64,000 nt of DNA from Streptomyces monashensis (GCF_001866665.1 NZ_MLYO01000053.1:1-64000); one strand, 5' to 3'; numbered from the stretch's first letter, positions 8,089-17,034 are shown. Notes: a model not told the origin generated them from the sequence alone. Program-made: numbers and translations.

Positions 8089-8502
8089 ATGAGAAAACGG
8101 CTCCTGGCCGGCGCTGTTTTGGTGCCCGTTGTCGCCGCCAGCATTTCTGGCCTGCTGGCAGCGAGTGCCAATGCGGCAGCACTTCCGCAGCAGAAGGTCG
8201 CTGCTCAGCAGTCGATGGCCAGTGCGACGGTTCTTGGTAAGGGCGCGCAGCCGCAGTTCCTGCAGAACGTCGCCGGCGACATGGTGGCGGCAATGGCCGG
8301 CGCCGCGTCGAAGGACCTGTACGACGGAACCAAGAAGATCGTCACCAAGACGAAGACCATCGTCACCAGGACGAGGAGCAGCTCGGAAGAGTCGTCGTCG
8401 TCCAGCGACTCGTCGTCGTCGTCCAGCGGTGGCCCGGTGACCAACTCTGCGGCGTTGCACGGGGCCATCCCCGGCGATGTGCAGTTCAACGCCACGAACT
8501 GA
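8089..8502 (+). CDS. Small secreted Ser-rich protein, candidate peptide precursor
   Basis: 137 residues from ATG 8089, with GAGGGGA upstream; the GTG at 8086 is an alternative. A clear signal peptide (MRKRLLAGAVLVPVVAAS...) ends around ASANAA (residues 26-31). The mature part has an Ala/Met-rich hydrophobic helix (FLQNVAGDMVAAMAGAA), a Lys/Thr stretch, a run of about 20 Ser/Asp/Glu residues and the tail HGAIPGDVQFNATN. There are no cysteines. It is followed by a strong hairpin and then by DUF5819/SdpA-like and HTTM/SdpB-like genes, the arrangement expected for a precursor and its maturation machinery. No sequence similarity to SdpC is visible, so the precursor role rests on context. Confidence 0.6.
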   Translation: MRKRLLAGAVLVPVVAASISGLLAASANAAALPQQKVAAQQSMASATVLGKGAQPQFLQNVAGDMVAAMAGAASKDLYDGTKKIVTKTKTIVTRTRSSSEESSSSSDSSSSSSGGPVTNSAALHGAIPGDVQFNATN

Positions 8503-8514
8503 GCCAATCGCGTG

Positions 8515-8547
8515 CATGCCCGGCGCCCCATCTGGGTGCCGGGCATG
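8515..8547 (+). terminator. Strong hairpin between precursor gene and downstream genes
   Basis: Arms CATGCCCGGCGCCC (8515-8528) and GGGTGCCGGGCATG (8534-8547) pair over 14 positions with one G-U, around a 5-base loop, and are followed by TTT. This could end or attenuate transcription after the small secreted protein so that it is made in excess over the next genes. Confidence 0.75.
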
Positions 8548-8582
8548 TTTCTGGCGAATGTAGGAGTGGATTTCTCATAGCG

Positions 8583-9284
8583 ATGAATGAACTCACAACA
8601 GCCGCATCCGGTCAACCACCCCTTGGGACCCATGTGCTCACAAGGCTGCGGATATCCGTGCTGCTCGCGCTGGTCCCTGTGATGCTGTTCACTGCCGCCT
8701 GTCTCGTCTACAACGCTCCCAACTCGCCGGCCAAAGCCCGCGTGGCGCGGCCGGTTAACCGGTTTATGGGTGCGTACTTCGAGCAGGACTGGCAGCTGTT
8801 CGGCCCCAACCCTGGCACGAGCGTGGATCTGGTGTATGTGGAGGCCCGGATCAAACCTGCAGGAAAAAACGAGGTCGTGCAGACCCAACCGGTTGAGATA
8901 GAGGATGCCATCGATCGGACTCCACGGGACTTCCGCGTGAATCCCACGAAGCTTCCCGGCGTGATGCTGGGGTTCAACGAGTTCGCGACCAAGTACATCA
9001 AAGAAAAAGAAGAGGTCGACCAGCTTCCGGCGTCCCGTCGTGCGCAGGCTGTGAAGTACCTCGCGAGCGATTTCGCTCCGGACTTCGACGAACTACAGCG
9101 ATTCTTGTCGGTGCGTGCCACATCGCTGTTCCCTAACGCCCGCATCATCTCGATTCGAGCCACGTTCCGCAGTAAGCCCATCACGCCGTTCGCCAGCCGG
9201 TACGAGTCACCGGCGCCGAAGCAGAAGATCGAGGGGCGGCTGCAGACGTCGTGGCTGACCTACGTACCGGGAGTGGCTGACTGA
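8583..9284 (+). CDS. DUF5819-family protein, SdpA-like
   Basis: 233 residues. One N-terminal membrane segment (about 26-44, SVLLALVPVMLFTAACLVY) is followed by an exported domain. The signature QDWQLFGPNPG (about 69-79) is what I associate with DUF5819, and it resembles the W-F-P core of SdpA proteins, which act with SdpB to mature the SDP toxin in Bacillus. Its stop codon shares one base with the start of the HTTM gene (TGATG), so the two are coupled. No good ribosome site sits before ATG 8583, so the start could be later (GTG 8633 is out of the way but possible). Confidence 0.7.
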   Translation: MNELTTAASGQPPLGTHVLTRLRISVLLALVPVMLFTAACLVYNAPNSPAKARVARPVNRFMGAYFEQDWQLFGPNPGTSVDLVYVEARIKPAGKNEVVQTQPVEIEDAIDRTPRDFRVNPTKLPGVMLGFNEFATKYIKEKEEVDQLPASRRAQAVKYLASDFAPDFDELQRFLSVRATSLFPNARIISIRATFRSKPITPFASRYESPAPKQKIEGRLQTSWLTYVPGVAD

Positions 9285-10321
9285 TGGGTACGGTACGTGC
9301 CGCGTTGGCTCGGCTGGACGCGGTGATACTGAGGTTGGCCTGCCGCGAGCACCGGCTGATCGGTATCGCGTTGCTGCGGATCGTCATCGGATTCGCGACG
9401 ATCCTGTACTGCCTCGCCGACTACTCCAACCGCCAGTTCTTCTGGGGGCCTCACTCATACGACTCGCCGGCGGTCGCGTCCAAGCTGCTTCCGCACTGGG
9501 GGTTTTCACTCTTCCTGGCAAGCGACTCGCAATGGTGGTTCGAGTTTCTGTTCCATGCGACGATCGTGGTTGCCGCCGCGTTCATGGTCTTCGGGGGGCG
9601 TGCGCTCACGCTGCTCCAGGCGGTGATGATGTGGTCCCTGCACTTCCGTAACCAGGACGTTCTCGAGGGCGGCGACAACCTTGCCCAGATCCTCATCATC
9701 TTCATGGTCTTCACCGTGTCCAACGCTTATTTCGCCCCCGGTGCGAAGCAGCGGCGAGCGGAACTGCTCGGTGACGACAGGCCAACACTGCGGACGAGTC
9801 TGCACAATCTGGCCGCCTACTTGATCGTGTTTCAGACGGCTGTTCTTTACTTCACCGCCGGGTACTGGAAGATCACTGGCAAGGTGTGGCAGGACGGTGT
9901 CGCGATGTACTACATCACGCGACTGACCGGGTTTCAGATGTCGCCGACGTTCGCTCACTGGATGAGCAGCGCCTACCTCGGCACGTTCGTGTGCTACTTC
10001 ACCATCGCGATCGAACTGGCGCTTCCCTTCGCGATCCTGTCCACCCGCCCTTGGGTGCGCAAGAGCAACACCATCGCATTGGAGGGGATGCATCTGGGCA
10101 TCATGGCCTTCATGGGCCTGGTGTGTTTCGGTCTGCTGATGGTCGGTGCGGACTGCACTTGCCTGAAGGATGAGGACTACCGGTCCCTGGGGAAGCGGGC
10201 CAGGCGCGTCAGAGACGCCGTCATCGTCCGGTTGGGGCTTGCCACCGTCGGCCCCCGTACCGCCGTGGCGTCTTCGGGTGTGCTCGACAGTGCCTCCCGT
10301 CAGGAGGTCCACCATGCATGA
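9284..10321 (+). CDS. HTTM-domain membrane protein, SdpB-like
   Basis: 345 residues with several hydrophobic segments, fitting the HTTM domain shared by SdpB and vitamin-K-dependent gamma-carboxylase. Characteristic stretches are the N-terminal LRIVIGFATILYCLADYSNR, the FRNQDVLEGGDNL segment around 120-135, and YFTAGYWKITGKVWQDG near 190-205, which is typical of this family. It sits in the membrane and in SDP systems is needed to make the active peptide. Overlaps the previous gene by 1 base and the DCC gene by 8 bases. Confidence 0.8.
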   Translation: MGTVRAALARLDAVILRLACREHRLIGIALLRIVIGFATILYCLADYSNRQFFWGPHSYDSPAVASKLLPHWGFSLFLASDSQWWFEFLFHATIVVAAAFMVFGGRALTLLQAVMMWSLHFRNQDVLEGGDNLAQILIIFMVFTVSNAYFAPGAKQRRAELLGDDRPTLRTSLHNLAAYLIVFQTAVLYFTAGYWKITGKVWQDGVAMYYITRLTGFQMSPTFAHWMSSAYLGTFVCYFTIAIELALPFAILSTRPWVRKSNTIALEGMHLGIMAFMGLVCFGLLMVGADCTCLKDEDYRSLGKRARRVRDAVIVRLGLATVGPRTAVASSGVLDSASRQEVHHA

Positions 10322-10682
10322 TGACGAAGCGCTGGTTGTCTTCGACGGGACCTGTGGGTTCTGCCGTGCGGCGGTTGCTTACCTCCAAAGGCGCCTGGTC
10401 CTTGCCGCTGCCTGTCGCCCCTGGCAGGGCCTGGACCTCGATTCGGTCGGGCTGACCGAATCCGACACGCGCCAGAGCATGTGGTACGTGTCCACCAGTC
10501 GCCGTGAAAGCGGTCCGATGGCCTTCGCGGCCTGGTTCGCCACGGGCAACCGTACAGCCCGCCTCATCGGCCGTTTCCTGAGCCTTCCTGGTGCCCGGCA
10601 CCTGGCGCAGGCCGTCTACTGGCTGGTGGCCCGCAATCGCCACCGTATCCCGGGCCCATGGGAGCACGCGTGCACGATCTGA
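10314..10682 (+). CDS. DCC-family thiol-disulfide oxidoreductase-like protein
   Basis: Start at ATG 10314, inside the end of the HTTM gene, with AGGAGG just upstream. 122 residues. The DCC signature DGTCGFC is at residues 10-16 (VVFDGTCGFCRAAVAYL), giving a CxxC thioredoxin-like site. The tail ARHLAQAVYWLVARNRHRI is usual for the family. DCC proteins commonly neighbour HTTM proteins and in some genomes are fused to them, so it probably serves the same maturation step. Since the candidate precursor has no cysteine, its target may be another operon protein. Confidence 0.85.
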   Translation: MHDDEALVVFDGTCGFCRAAVAYLQRRLVLAAACRPWQGLDLDSVGLTESDTRQSMWYVSTSRRESGPMAFAAWFATGNRTARLIGRFLSLPGARHLAQAVYWLVARNRHRIPGPWEHACTI

Positions 10683-11908
10683 ACGAAGACCACCACACCC
10701 GCGCGGTCGCGCGGGCGGTTGAGGAACTCCTCAATGCGCCGGCCGATCAACGGGCTCGCCAGGCACCTCACCTGATCAGCGAAGTGGGCGCCGCACGCCT
10801 TGAGAGGATCATCGCCGCAACCCGCACGAGGATCGGAACCGAACAGGCCGAGGTGACGTACACCCACCGGCGAGGGATGACGATCAACGGACCCAAGGGC
10901 CGTGTCGCGGCCTGGGGCAGCCTGGACGGCGAGGGGCGGTTGGCTGGTCTCCTCATCGACGCCTCAAGTGTTCCGCGATGGTGGCCGAGTGGGATTCCGA
11001 TCCGCCTGGTGTGGGCCACCGCCGCGTTCGGCATGTGGGTGTACTCGATGGTGGACCTGTCCATCGGTGACGCTACGGCTCCGACAATGCTCACCTGGTT
11101 GTCCTACGCCGTGAGCGCACTGCTGGGCTGCCTGCTGCTGATCGGCTTCTCCGCTCCGAAATGTTTCCCGCGGTGGGTCCGCTTGTTCCCGTACGTCGTC
11201 CTGGGCATCGTTGCGGCCACGTTCGTGTGGCTGCTGGTGTTCCGGGGCGTCCCCGTGGGTCACGGCGGACTCGATCAGGTTGGCTACAGCCACATCGCCC
11301 TGCTCATCGCCGCCCTGGTGTTCCTTGCACGGGGTCGCGGCCACCGGTGGGGGCAGCCGGTCTCCACATCCTTGCACTTTCCCCTGACGGGGCCCGGTTG
11401 GTACGTCGCACAGGGCGGCGGCAGGTTCCTGAACCACCACCGGACCGTTGCCGCCCAGCGAGGCGCGATAGATCTCGTCAAGACGGGACCTAACGGGACG
11501 AATACCGGCATGTTCCGGTTCCTCGTCCCCTCCCGTGACCTGGACTCCTACCTTGCCTACGGGCAGCCGGTCCTGGCCCCGTGCAGCGGGAGCGTCGTCA
11601 CTGCTGTCGATGGCGTAGCCGACCAACCCCCCGGCCGCATCCATTACGGGCCGCTCTACGGCAATCACGTGATCATCGACACCGGCCATGAGCACGTGGT
11701 TCTGGCGCACCTGCGGCTGGGGACCGTCAGCGTCACCGCGGGAGATGTGGTGTGTGTCGGCCAACTCCTCGGTGAGGTCGGCAATTCGGGGCGCAGCACG
11801 GAACCGCATCTTCACATTCATGCCGAACGCGACGGAATGGGCCTGGATCTCCAGTTCATCGGAGTGGCCGGTGGGCTGTACCGAGGTCGAACCATCCCCG
11901 CCCAATAG
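10658..11908 (+). CDS. Membrane-anchored M23-family metallopeptidase
   Basis: 416 residues from ATG 10658, overlapping the DCC gene by 25 bases; GTG 10670 is an alternative start. A soluble ~105-residue N-terminal part is followed by four or five membrane segments (about 115-225) and a C-terminal LytM/M23 domain (about 300-395). HLHIH (384-388) and the Asp of AIDLVK (272) are present, but the first zinc ligand position (HxxxD) is Arg268 (QRGAIDL). I recall a QRYAIDxV subclass of M23 proteins with the same change. Likely acts outside the membrane, on cell wall or on the operon's peptide. Confidence 0.8.
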   Translation: MGARVHDLNEDHHTRAVARAVEELLNAPADQRARQAPHLISEVGAARLERIIAATRTRIGTEQAEVTYTHRRGMTINGPKGRVAAWGSLDGEGRLAGLLIDASSVPRWWPSGIPIRLVWATAAFGMWVYSMVDLSIGDATAPTMLTWLSYAVSALLGCLLLIGFSAPKCFPRWVRLFPYVVLGIVAATFVWLLVFRGVPVGHGGLDQVGYSHIALLIAALVFLARGRGHRWGQPVSTSLHFPLTGPGWYVAQGGGRFLNHHRTVAAQRGAIDLVKTGPNGTNTGMFRFLVPSRDLDSYLAYGQPVLAPCSGSVVTAVDGVADQPPGRIHYGPLYGNHVIIDTGHEHVVLAHLRLGTVSVTAGDVVCVGQLLGEVGNSGRSTEPHLHIHAERDGMGLDLQFIGVAGGLYRGRTIPAQ

Positions 11909-11992
11909 TCGCGTTGTTCACCATTCCGTCACGGCACCGCCCTCGTTGCTGGGGCGGGCACTTTTGCCGTTCACCAGACAGAAGGCATCCTG

Positions 11993-13936
11993 GTGTTCAC
12001 TCGAATACATAAAGCCGCCGCGGTGGTATCAGCGGTCCTCGTCGTCACCGCATCAGCGAGTGCTGCCCACGCCGCCGGCCCGTCCACCCGCCATGTACTG
12101 GCCGGATCACATCCCGCCTACGCCGCGCCTGCCAGCGACCAGGGTCCGATACCCGGCGATGCGACCCTCACCGCACGTCTCTACCTGGGGTACCGCAATC
12201 CTGACCAGTTGTCGACGTTCATTCGAACCGTCACGGATCCCCAGTCCCCTCGCTACCAAAACTTCATCTCGCCCGAGGAATTCGAGCGTGAATACGGACT
12301 CACCGCAAACCAGCGCAGGAACATCGCCCGCTGGCTGACCGGCGCCGGACTGAAGATCACAGCGGACACCTCGCACTATGTCCAGGTGAGTGGCCCGGAG
12401 CAGGCTATGAAGTCCGCACTGGGAACGAGCATCCACCGCTATCAGACTTCCTGGGGACCGATGCAGGCCCCGGCGGCCGACGTGAGCTTGCCGCAGTCCG
12501 TCGGTGATGCCGTCGTGGCCCTCACCGGCATCGGCGAACCCCCAGCCGCGATGCCACTCGGCCACCCGGCCCCGGCCCCGGTCGAGAAGGCCACGTGCTC
12601 CGATTACTTCGGACAGCACACCGCCGATGGTCTGCCGCCCGCCTACGGCAAGCCGGTGTCGTATGCGCCGTGCCCCTACGTTCCGCGCCAGCTAAGGGAC
12701 GCCTACGGTGTCTCGGCATCCGGAGCGACCGGGAGGGGACGCACGGTCGCGATCGTCGGTGCCTACGGATCCCCCACCATGGCCTCCGACGCCGACCGTT
12801 ACGCCAAGGTCACCGGCGACCATGCGTTCCGCCAAGGCCAATACCGTGAACACGTCACGCCTGCTCACTGGAAGGTGACCCCCGCCTGCGCACCACCCAG
12901 CCAATGGGCGGGCGAACAGGCCCTCGACGTCGAGATGGCGCACGGGTACGCCCCGGACGCCAATGTGCTGTACGTGGGCGCCAACTCCTGCCTGGACAGC
13001 GATCTCATGGACGCCGAGGCCTATGTCCTCGACCACCATAGCGCCGATGTGATCTCCAACTCCTGGGCGGAAATCATCCATTCTCAGCGAGCACACCTCA
13101 CCCCTGGCTTGGTGAGCGCGTGGAACATGCTGTTCGAGCAGGCGGCAGCTGAAGGAATCGGTGTCTACTTCGCCGCAGGCGACTGCGGAGACTCCTCTCC
13201 GCAAGCTGCCGGCACCGGACTCAACTGCGACAAGAACACCACGCAAGCACAGGCCGACTTCCCCAGCGGTTCGCCATGGGTGACTTCCGTGGGCGGTACA
13301 ACCCTCGCCCTGACCCGGAAGGGCGGCTACGGCTGGGAGACCAGCATGGGAGACGACCTGTCGATCCTGTCAGGCAACCCGAAGACAGCCTGGACACCAC
13401 TACCAGGTGTGTTCGCCTTCGGGGGCGGCGGCGGACCCAGCGACTTCCCGCAGCCCTGGTATCAGCGCGGCGTCGTCACCGAATCCTTGGCGAACGGCCG
13501 TCGTGTCACACCTGATGTGGCTGTGGAGGGGGACGGCGCCGTTCCAGTCGCCGTCGGCTACACCACCGGGGGTGCATTCCATGTGATCGGCTACGGTGGA
13601 ACCTCTGCCGCCTGTCCTGCCTTCGCCGCCATCCAGGCCGACGCCGAGCAGAAATCCGGCCGCAGTATCGGCTTCGCGAACCCCTTGCTGTACTCCCTTC
13701 ACGGCACGGGCGTGTTCCACGATGTGACGGACCGCCCATCGCCGGCACAGGGCAGACCGGTCTCCGTCGTACGGGACATGGGGCCGACGGCCCACCCATA
13801 TCGCTACATCCTCTATACCCTGGGCCGGGACTACGGCCTTCGCGCCACCAGTGGCTTTGACGACGCCACGGGCCTTGGGACACCCAACATCAATTACCTA
13901 CGGTACTTCCAGCGGGGAGGCACCCGGCCCCAATAG
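11993..13936 (+). CDS. Secreted S53-family serine peptidase (sedolisin/kumamolisin type)
   Basis: 647 residues from GTG 11993, with GAAGG upstream. The signal peptide runs to about AHA (26-28). A pro-domain (about 50-180, GDATLTARLYLGYRNPDQL...) precedes the catalytic domain. The catalytic residues read E308 and D312 in EQALDVEMAHG and S538 in GGTSAACP. The Ca-binding Asp/Gly stretch near the end is DDATGLGTPN. All expected residues are present, so it should be an active acid-acting endopeptidase after pro-domain removal. It lies 84 bases after the M23 gene in the same direction and may belong to the same operon, as processing or defence protease. Confidence 0.92.
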   Translation: MFTRIHKAAAVVSAVLVVTASASAAHAAGPSTRHVLAGSHPAYAAPASDQGPIPGDATLTARLYLGYRNPDQLSTFIRTVTDPQSPRYQNFISPEEFEREYGLTANQRRNIARWLTGAGLKITADTSHYVQVSGPEQAMKSALGTSIHRYQTSWGPMQAPAADVSLPQSVGDAVVALTGIGEPPAAMPLGHPAPAPVEKATCSDYFGQHTADGLPPAYGKPVSYAPCPYVPRQLRDAYGVSASGATGRGRTVAIVGAYGSPTMASDADRYAKVTGDHAFRQGQYREHVTPAHWKVTPACAPPSQWAGEQALDVEMAHGYAPDANVLYVGANSCLDSDLMDAEAYVLDHHSADVISNSWAEIIHSQRAHLTPGLVSAWNMLFEQAAAEGIGVYFAAGDCGDSSPQAAGTGLNCDKNTTQAQADFPSGSPWVTSVGGTTLALTRKGGYGWETSMGDDLSILSGNPKTAWTPLPGVFAFGGGGGPSDFPQPWYQRGVVTESLANGRRVTPDVAVEGDGAVPVAVGYTTGGAFHVIGYGGTSAACPAFAAIQADAEQKSGRSIGFANPLLYSLHGTGVFHDVTDRPSPAQGRPVSVVRDMGPTAHPYRYILYTLGRDYGLRATSGFDDATGLGTPNINYLRYFQRGGTRPQ

Positions 13937-13966
13937 TCGGGTAGCTGGAGCAGGAGATGCTACTGG

Positions 13967-14305
13967 TCACAGCGACAGGCCGATGCGGTGGGCCAGGCCC
14001 CGCAGGTCACGTGTGGCATGGGACGGCAGTTTCCGAGCGGTGAGGAACTCGACGGTGTGCCTCACCAGGGCGTTGGCGCGGATCCGCTGCGGGGCGATCT
14101 CCTCGGCGATCAGCAGAGCCGCGACCGCCTCGGCCTCCCGACCTCGGATATGCGCCAGGGACCGGCCCAGGTCGAGGCGCTCCTCACCAGGGACGGAGCC
14201 GACCCGCTCCACCCCGGTTTCGCACTCGTGGAGATCGACAGGCGGCAGGACTTCGCCCACCGTCTCGGCGGGGACACGGAAACAGGAGAACGGGGGGGCG
14301 CGTGT
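13967..14305 (-). pseudogene. C-terminal remnant of an HTH-type regulator
   Basis: The minus-strand reading LDLGRSLAHIRGREAEAVAAL, then AEEIAPQRIRANALVRHTVEFL, then RDLRGLAHRIGLSL matches the tail of a common Streptomyces XRE regulator family (AEQIAPQRVR...RELRGLAHRMGL), as I remember it. The frame upstream, toward higher coordinates, has lost similarity by about 14300, and no HTH part is seen. A gene fragment, convergent with the sedolisin gene. Confidence 0.6.
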
Positions 14306-14586
14306 GATCTGGGCGGTGGTGCAGCTCAAGAGGTGGGGCCGCTGGCCGCAGGTTTGAGGTTGGGGGGCAGGATGGGTGACGGGCGCGATATGCGGCGTGG
14401 TTCGCCTTCCTGCGGGGAGTCGCGGTGTCTTTGGCATCCAGCGACGCGGCTGCACCGGCGCTGACCTGGAATCCCGTGTTGGTCGTGGGGATGGTCGCCG
14501 CCTGAACCGCGCGGACGGGATTTTTCGGCAAGCGCAGGGATCCCCTTGGGCACGGGTGGTTCTGGCCGTAGTGAAGCGGGCCGCCT

Positions 14587-15615
14587 CTACGGTGAGGTGG
14601 TGGCGGCCCCCGGGGTCTCGGTGTCCTGCTTGCGTATGGTCCGCCAGAGGGCGGCGAGGTGGGTTTCCATTGAGTAGCTCGCCACGCCGCCCGGCAGCCA
14701 GTTGATGCCGACCGGCCATTGGTTCTGCGTGAAGCCGTGGGCGGGGTTTTTCAATCGCATGGTCAGGCCAGCCAGTTGACCGCGGACCGAGCCCTTGGTG
14801 ACGCCTGCGTGTGTGGCGACTTCTTCGACACCTACGTGTCCGGCGTCCTCGACGGCACAGAGGTCCAGGAGCGCGATTGTGGAGGGGTTGCCCAGTTCGG
14901 CGAGGCGGCGCAGGGAGTCCTCGTCCCATGGTGCTCCCGGATCGTCGGTGGTGGTGGCGGGGGAGTCCGGGCGGCGGCCGATGGTGAACTCCTCGACGTC
15001 CGGAACTGGGTACAGGCGGCTGAAGGAGACGACGGTCTGCTGGTTGCCGAGCCGGTAGGGGCGGAAGCGGATGAGAGAGATGTCGACGTGTTGTTCGCTG
15101 AGCCAGACTACGGTTGCGGTGACCGAGGGCGGGAAGTCGGAGGCGATCAGGACGATCCTTGGATGGCGGATGGTCTCGGCCGTCAGAAGGAATTCGGTGG
15201 TGAGGCGGTTGAGGACGGAGTCGGTGTCGGCTTCCTGGCCGCGGCGGCGTCTGTCCGACGCGTACAGTTCCGCGACGTCCTGGGGCGTGAGACGGCTGAC
15301 CATCGCCGCGTAGGTGATTGCCTGCATGTGGATGCTGTGCGGCGCGGTCTCGCGCTTGAGCTCGGCGACGATCAGGTGTCCGTCCGGGGCGATGGCCAGG
15401 AGATCCAGCCGGTCCAGTACCCGGTCTCCGTTGGCGGCCTGCCAGCCGTCGTACTCGCTGGTAATGATCTCCACGCCTGGTCCCAGAATGGTGGGGTTGG
15501 CCAGGATCCACTCCTGCAAGTGCGCGCGTTCCTGCAGTTCAAGGACCGGCAGGGTCACGCGGTCGACGGGTGAGGCGGTGCTTCCGTCAACCGTGAACAG
15601 GACCTCGTCGTACAC
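14587..15615 (-). CDS. NucS-like PD-(D/E)xK nuclease with C-terminal helix-turn-helix-like part
   Basis: 342 residues from ATG 15615, with AGGAG upstream. The N-terminal half carries the PD-(D/E)xK core: RVLDRLDLLAIAPDGHLIVAELKRE (about 65-90), the Asp followed by E-x-K expected of NucS/DUF91-type nucleases. The LQEWILANPTILGPGVEI segment before it is also typical. The C-terminal part (about 235-340) has a winged-helix look (GVEEVATHAGVTKGSVRGQL). No methyltransferase or other restriction gene adjoins it, so a solitary repair or defence role is possible. Substrate unknown. Confidence 0.75.
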   Translation of the reverse strand: MYDEVLFTVDGSTASPVDRVTLPVLELQERAHLQEWILANPTILGPGVEIITSEYDGWQAANGDRVLDRLDLLAIAPDGHLIVAELKRETAPHSIHMQAITYAAMVSRLTPQDVAELYASDRRRRGQEADTDSVLNRLTTEFLLTAETIRHPRIVLIASDFPPSVTATVVWLSEQHVDISLIRFRPYRLGNQQTVVSFSRLYPVPDVEEFTIGRRPDSPATTTDDPGAPWDEDSLRRLAELGNPSTIALLDLCAVEDAGHVGVEEVATHAGVTKGSVRGQLAGLTMRLKNPAHGFTQNQWPVGINWLPGGVASYSMETHLAALWRTIRKQDTETPGAATTSP

Positions 15616-16470
15616 ATTGGCTCCTGGCTTGCGTGGTCGGGCGGTACGAGGCTACGGCCGGGCTCTTGCTTCCGCCCCCGCTTTCGGTGGGGCGGGGCGG
15701 CACGATGGGACCAACACCGCCGGCCGCGAGAACGTGTGGACACTTTGGTCTCGGGCGGGGACCGAGACGAGGTGTCCCTATGACTTTGGTCAACGGGTGG
15801 TCAGGCCGCGAAGGTGTGGTCGGCAATGTTGCACTTCGTCGGCGGAGTCATGGTGGGGCAGGATACCGGCGGGTCGTAGCCTTCTACGTGGATTCAGCTG
15901 TGGAGGCGCTTGCGAGGGCAGCGCGCCCCGAGACTGGTCTCCATGACGCGTGAGCGGGTCGGAGGGAGAGGAGCTCGGGTGCCGTCAGCGGAATCCGGTA
16001 TGCGACGTCCTCGCGGGCCTCCTTCCGCTCTCCAATTCCTCGACCGCCGCGGACACACCAAAGGAACTCTGGTCATGCCTCGGCGGCGCGTTCCCACGCA
16101 CCGCTGTAGGGCCGCGGATGCATATCCCGGACATCTCATCTCGGCAGCTATGTCGAACTGGCTGTGCCCGGGCCGTTCTTGAGGTCGTTGGCGAGGTTCT
16201 GGAGCGCTGCCCAGGCTTCGGGGTCGGTGCCGCTGCCCAGTGGGTAGGTGGGGCGCCGAGTTGCCGGGGCTTTGCGGCGAGGGGTGGGCGGCGGGCGCGG
16301 GTGAGGCCGATGGCGCGAATGTCGCGTGGGCCGAGAGTGAAGGGGAAACCACTCTCGCGTACTTTACCTGTACTTTGGGTGATCCCGACTAGTGCGTTAA
16401 CCTCGTCGTGTCTGACCCATGGCCCGGACCAGGCCATTGGGGCGCCATTGGCGAACAGGGGACCACCATC
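15616..16470. other. Gene-poor stretch with a possible relic
   Basis: No convincing intact gene. On the minus strand about 16160-16370 two frames read like one broken protein: FTLGPRDIRAIGLTRARRPP in one frame and YPLGSGTDPEAWAALQNLAN in the next, ending at a stop near 16152. This may be a frameshifted small gene. The AT-rich stretch 16355-16400 is a likely promoter region for the lipoprotein gene that follows. Confidence 0.35.
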
Positions 16471-17034
16471 GTGCGCAAGCGCACCACAGCCGCCACGGCC
16501 GTCGCCGTACTGCTCACCGCCGCATCAGTCGGCGGTTGCGGTGCGAACTCGGACACCGGCCCCAACTCGGCGGCCATCGAGGCGAGTTCCGCCACGTCGT
16601 CGGCGGATACCGCACCCGCCGACTGGGGCAAGGGTGACTACGAGAAGGCGATGAAGCACCTCACCCGGACCCTGCGCGATGCGGACGCCGAACTCGTCGA
16701 CAGCGGCTTTCCGAACGTCATGGACGGCCTGAGCCGGACCTTCCGCACGCCCGGAGACCGCCCGTACCGCCTCGACGTCGACTGTGCAGTGCCAGGCACC
16801 GACGAGCTCACCCTCGCCCTCAAGCGCGGGGGTGAGGAGCAGGACTGGGCGGTGACCTGCAACGACCGGGAAGCGGACCGGTTCAACGTCCCCGCCGCCG
16901 GCGAGCCGTTCACGGCATCGATCGCCGCACCCGACAGCAAAACGACCGGCATCATCCACTGGCGGCTGGTCACCGTCCGCGAGGACCAGGCCGCGGGCGA
17001 CTGCGGCGACGACATCAAGGGCTGCGATGGCTGA
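16471..17034 (+). CDS. Secreted lipoprotein of unknown function
   Basis: 187 residues from GTG 16471, with CAGGGGA upstream. The N-terminus MRKRTTAATAVAVLLTAASVGGC is a lipoprotein signal with the lipobox ending in Cys23, so the protein should be anchored outside the membrane. The mature part begins with a low-complexity Ser/Ala/Thr linker and continues with a compact domain containing four Cys (DVDCAVPG, VTCND, GDCGDDIKGC), likely two disulfides. I do not recognise the family. A hairpin follows the stop codon. Confidence 0.75.
   Translation: MRKRTTAATAVAVLLTAASVGGCGANSDTGPNSAAIEASSATSSADTAPADWGKGDYEKAMKHLTRTLRDADAELVDSGFPNVMDGLSRTFRTPGDRPYRLDVDCAVPGTDELTLALKRGGEEQDWAVTCNDREADRFNVPAAGEPFTASIAAPDSKTTGIIHWRLVTVREDQAAGDCGDDIKGCDG

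Noticed and set aside
13967..15511. 514-codon minus-strand frame
   Set aside because: Only its last ~110 codons resemble a protein family and are kept as a regulator remnant; the rest shadows the nuclease gene in another frame.
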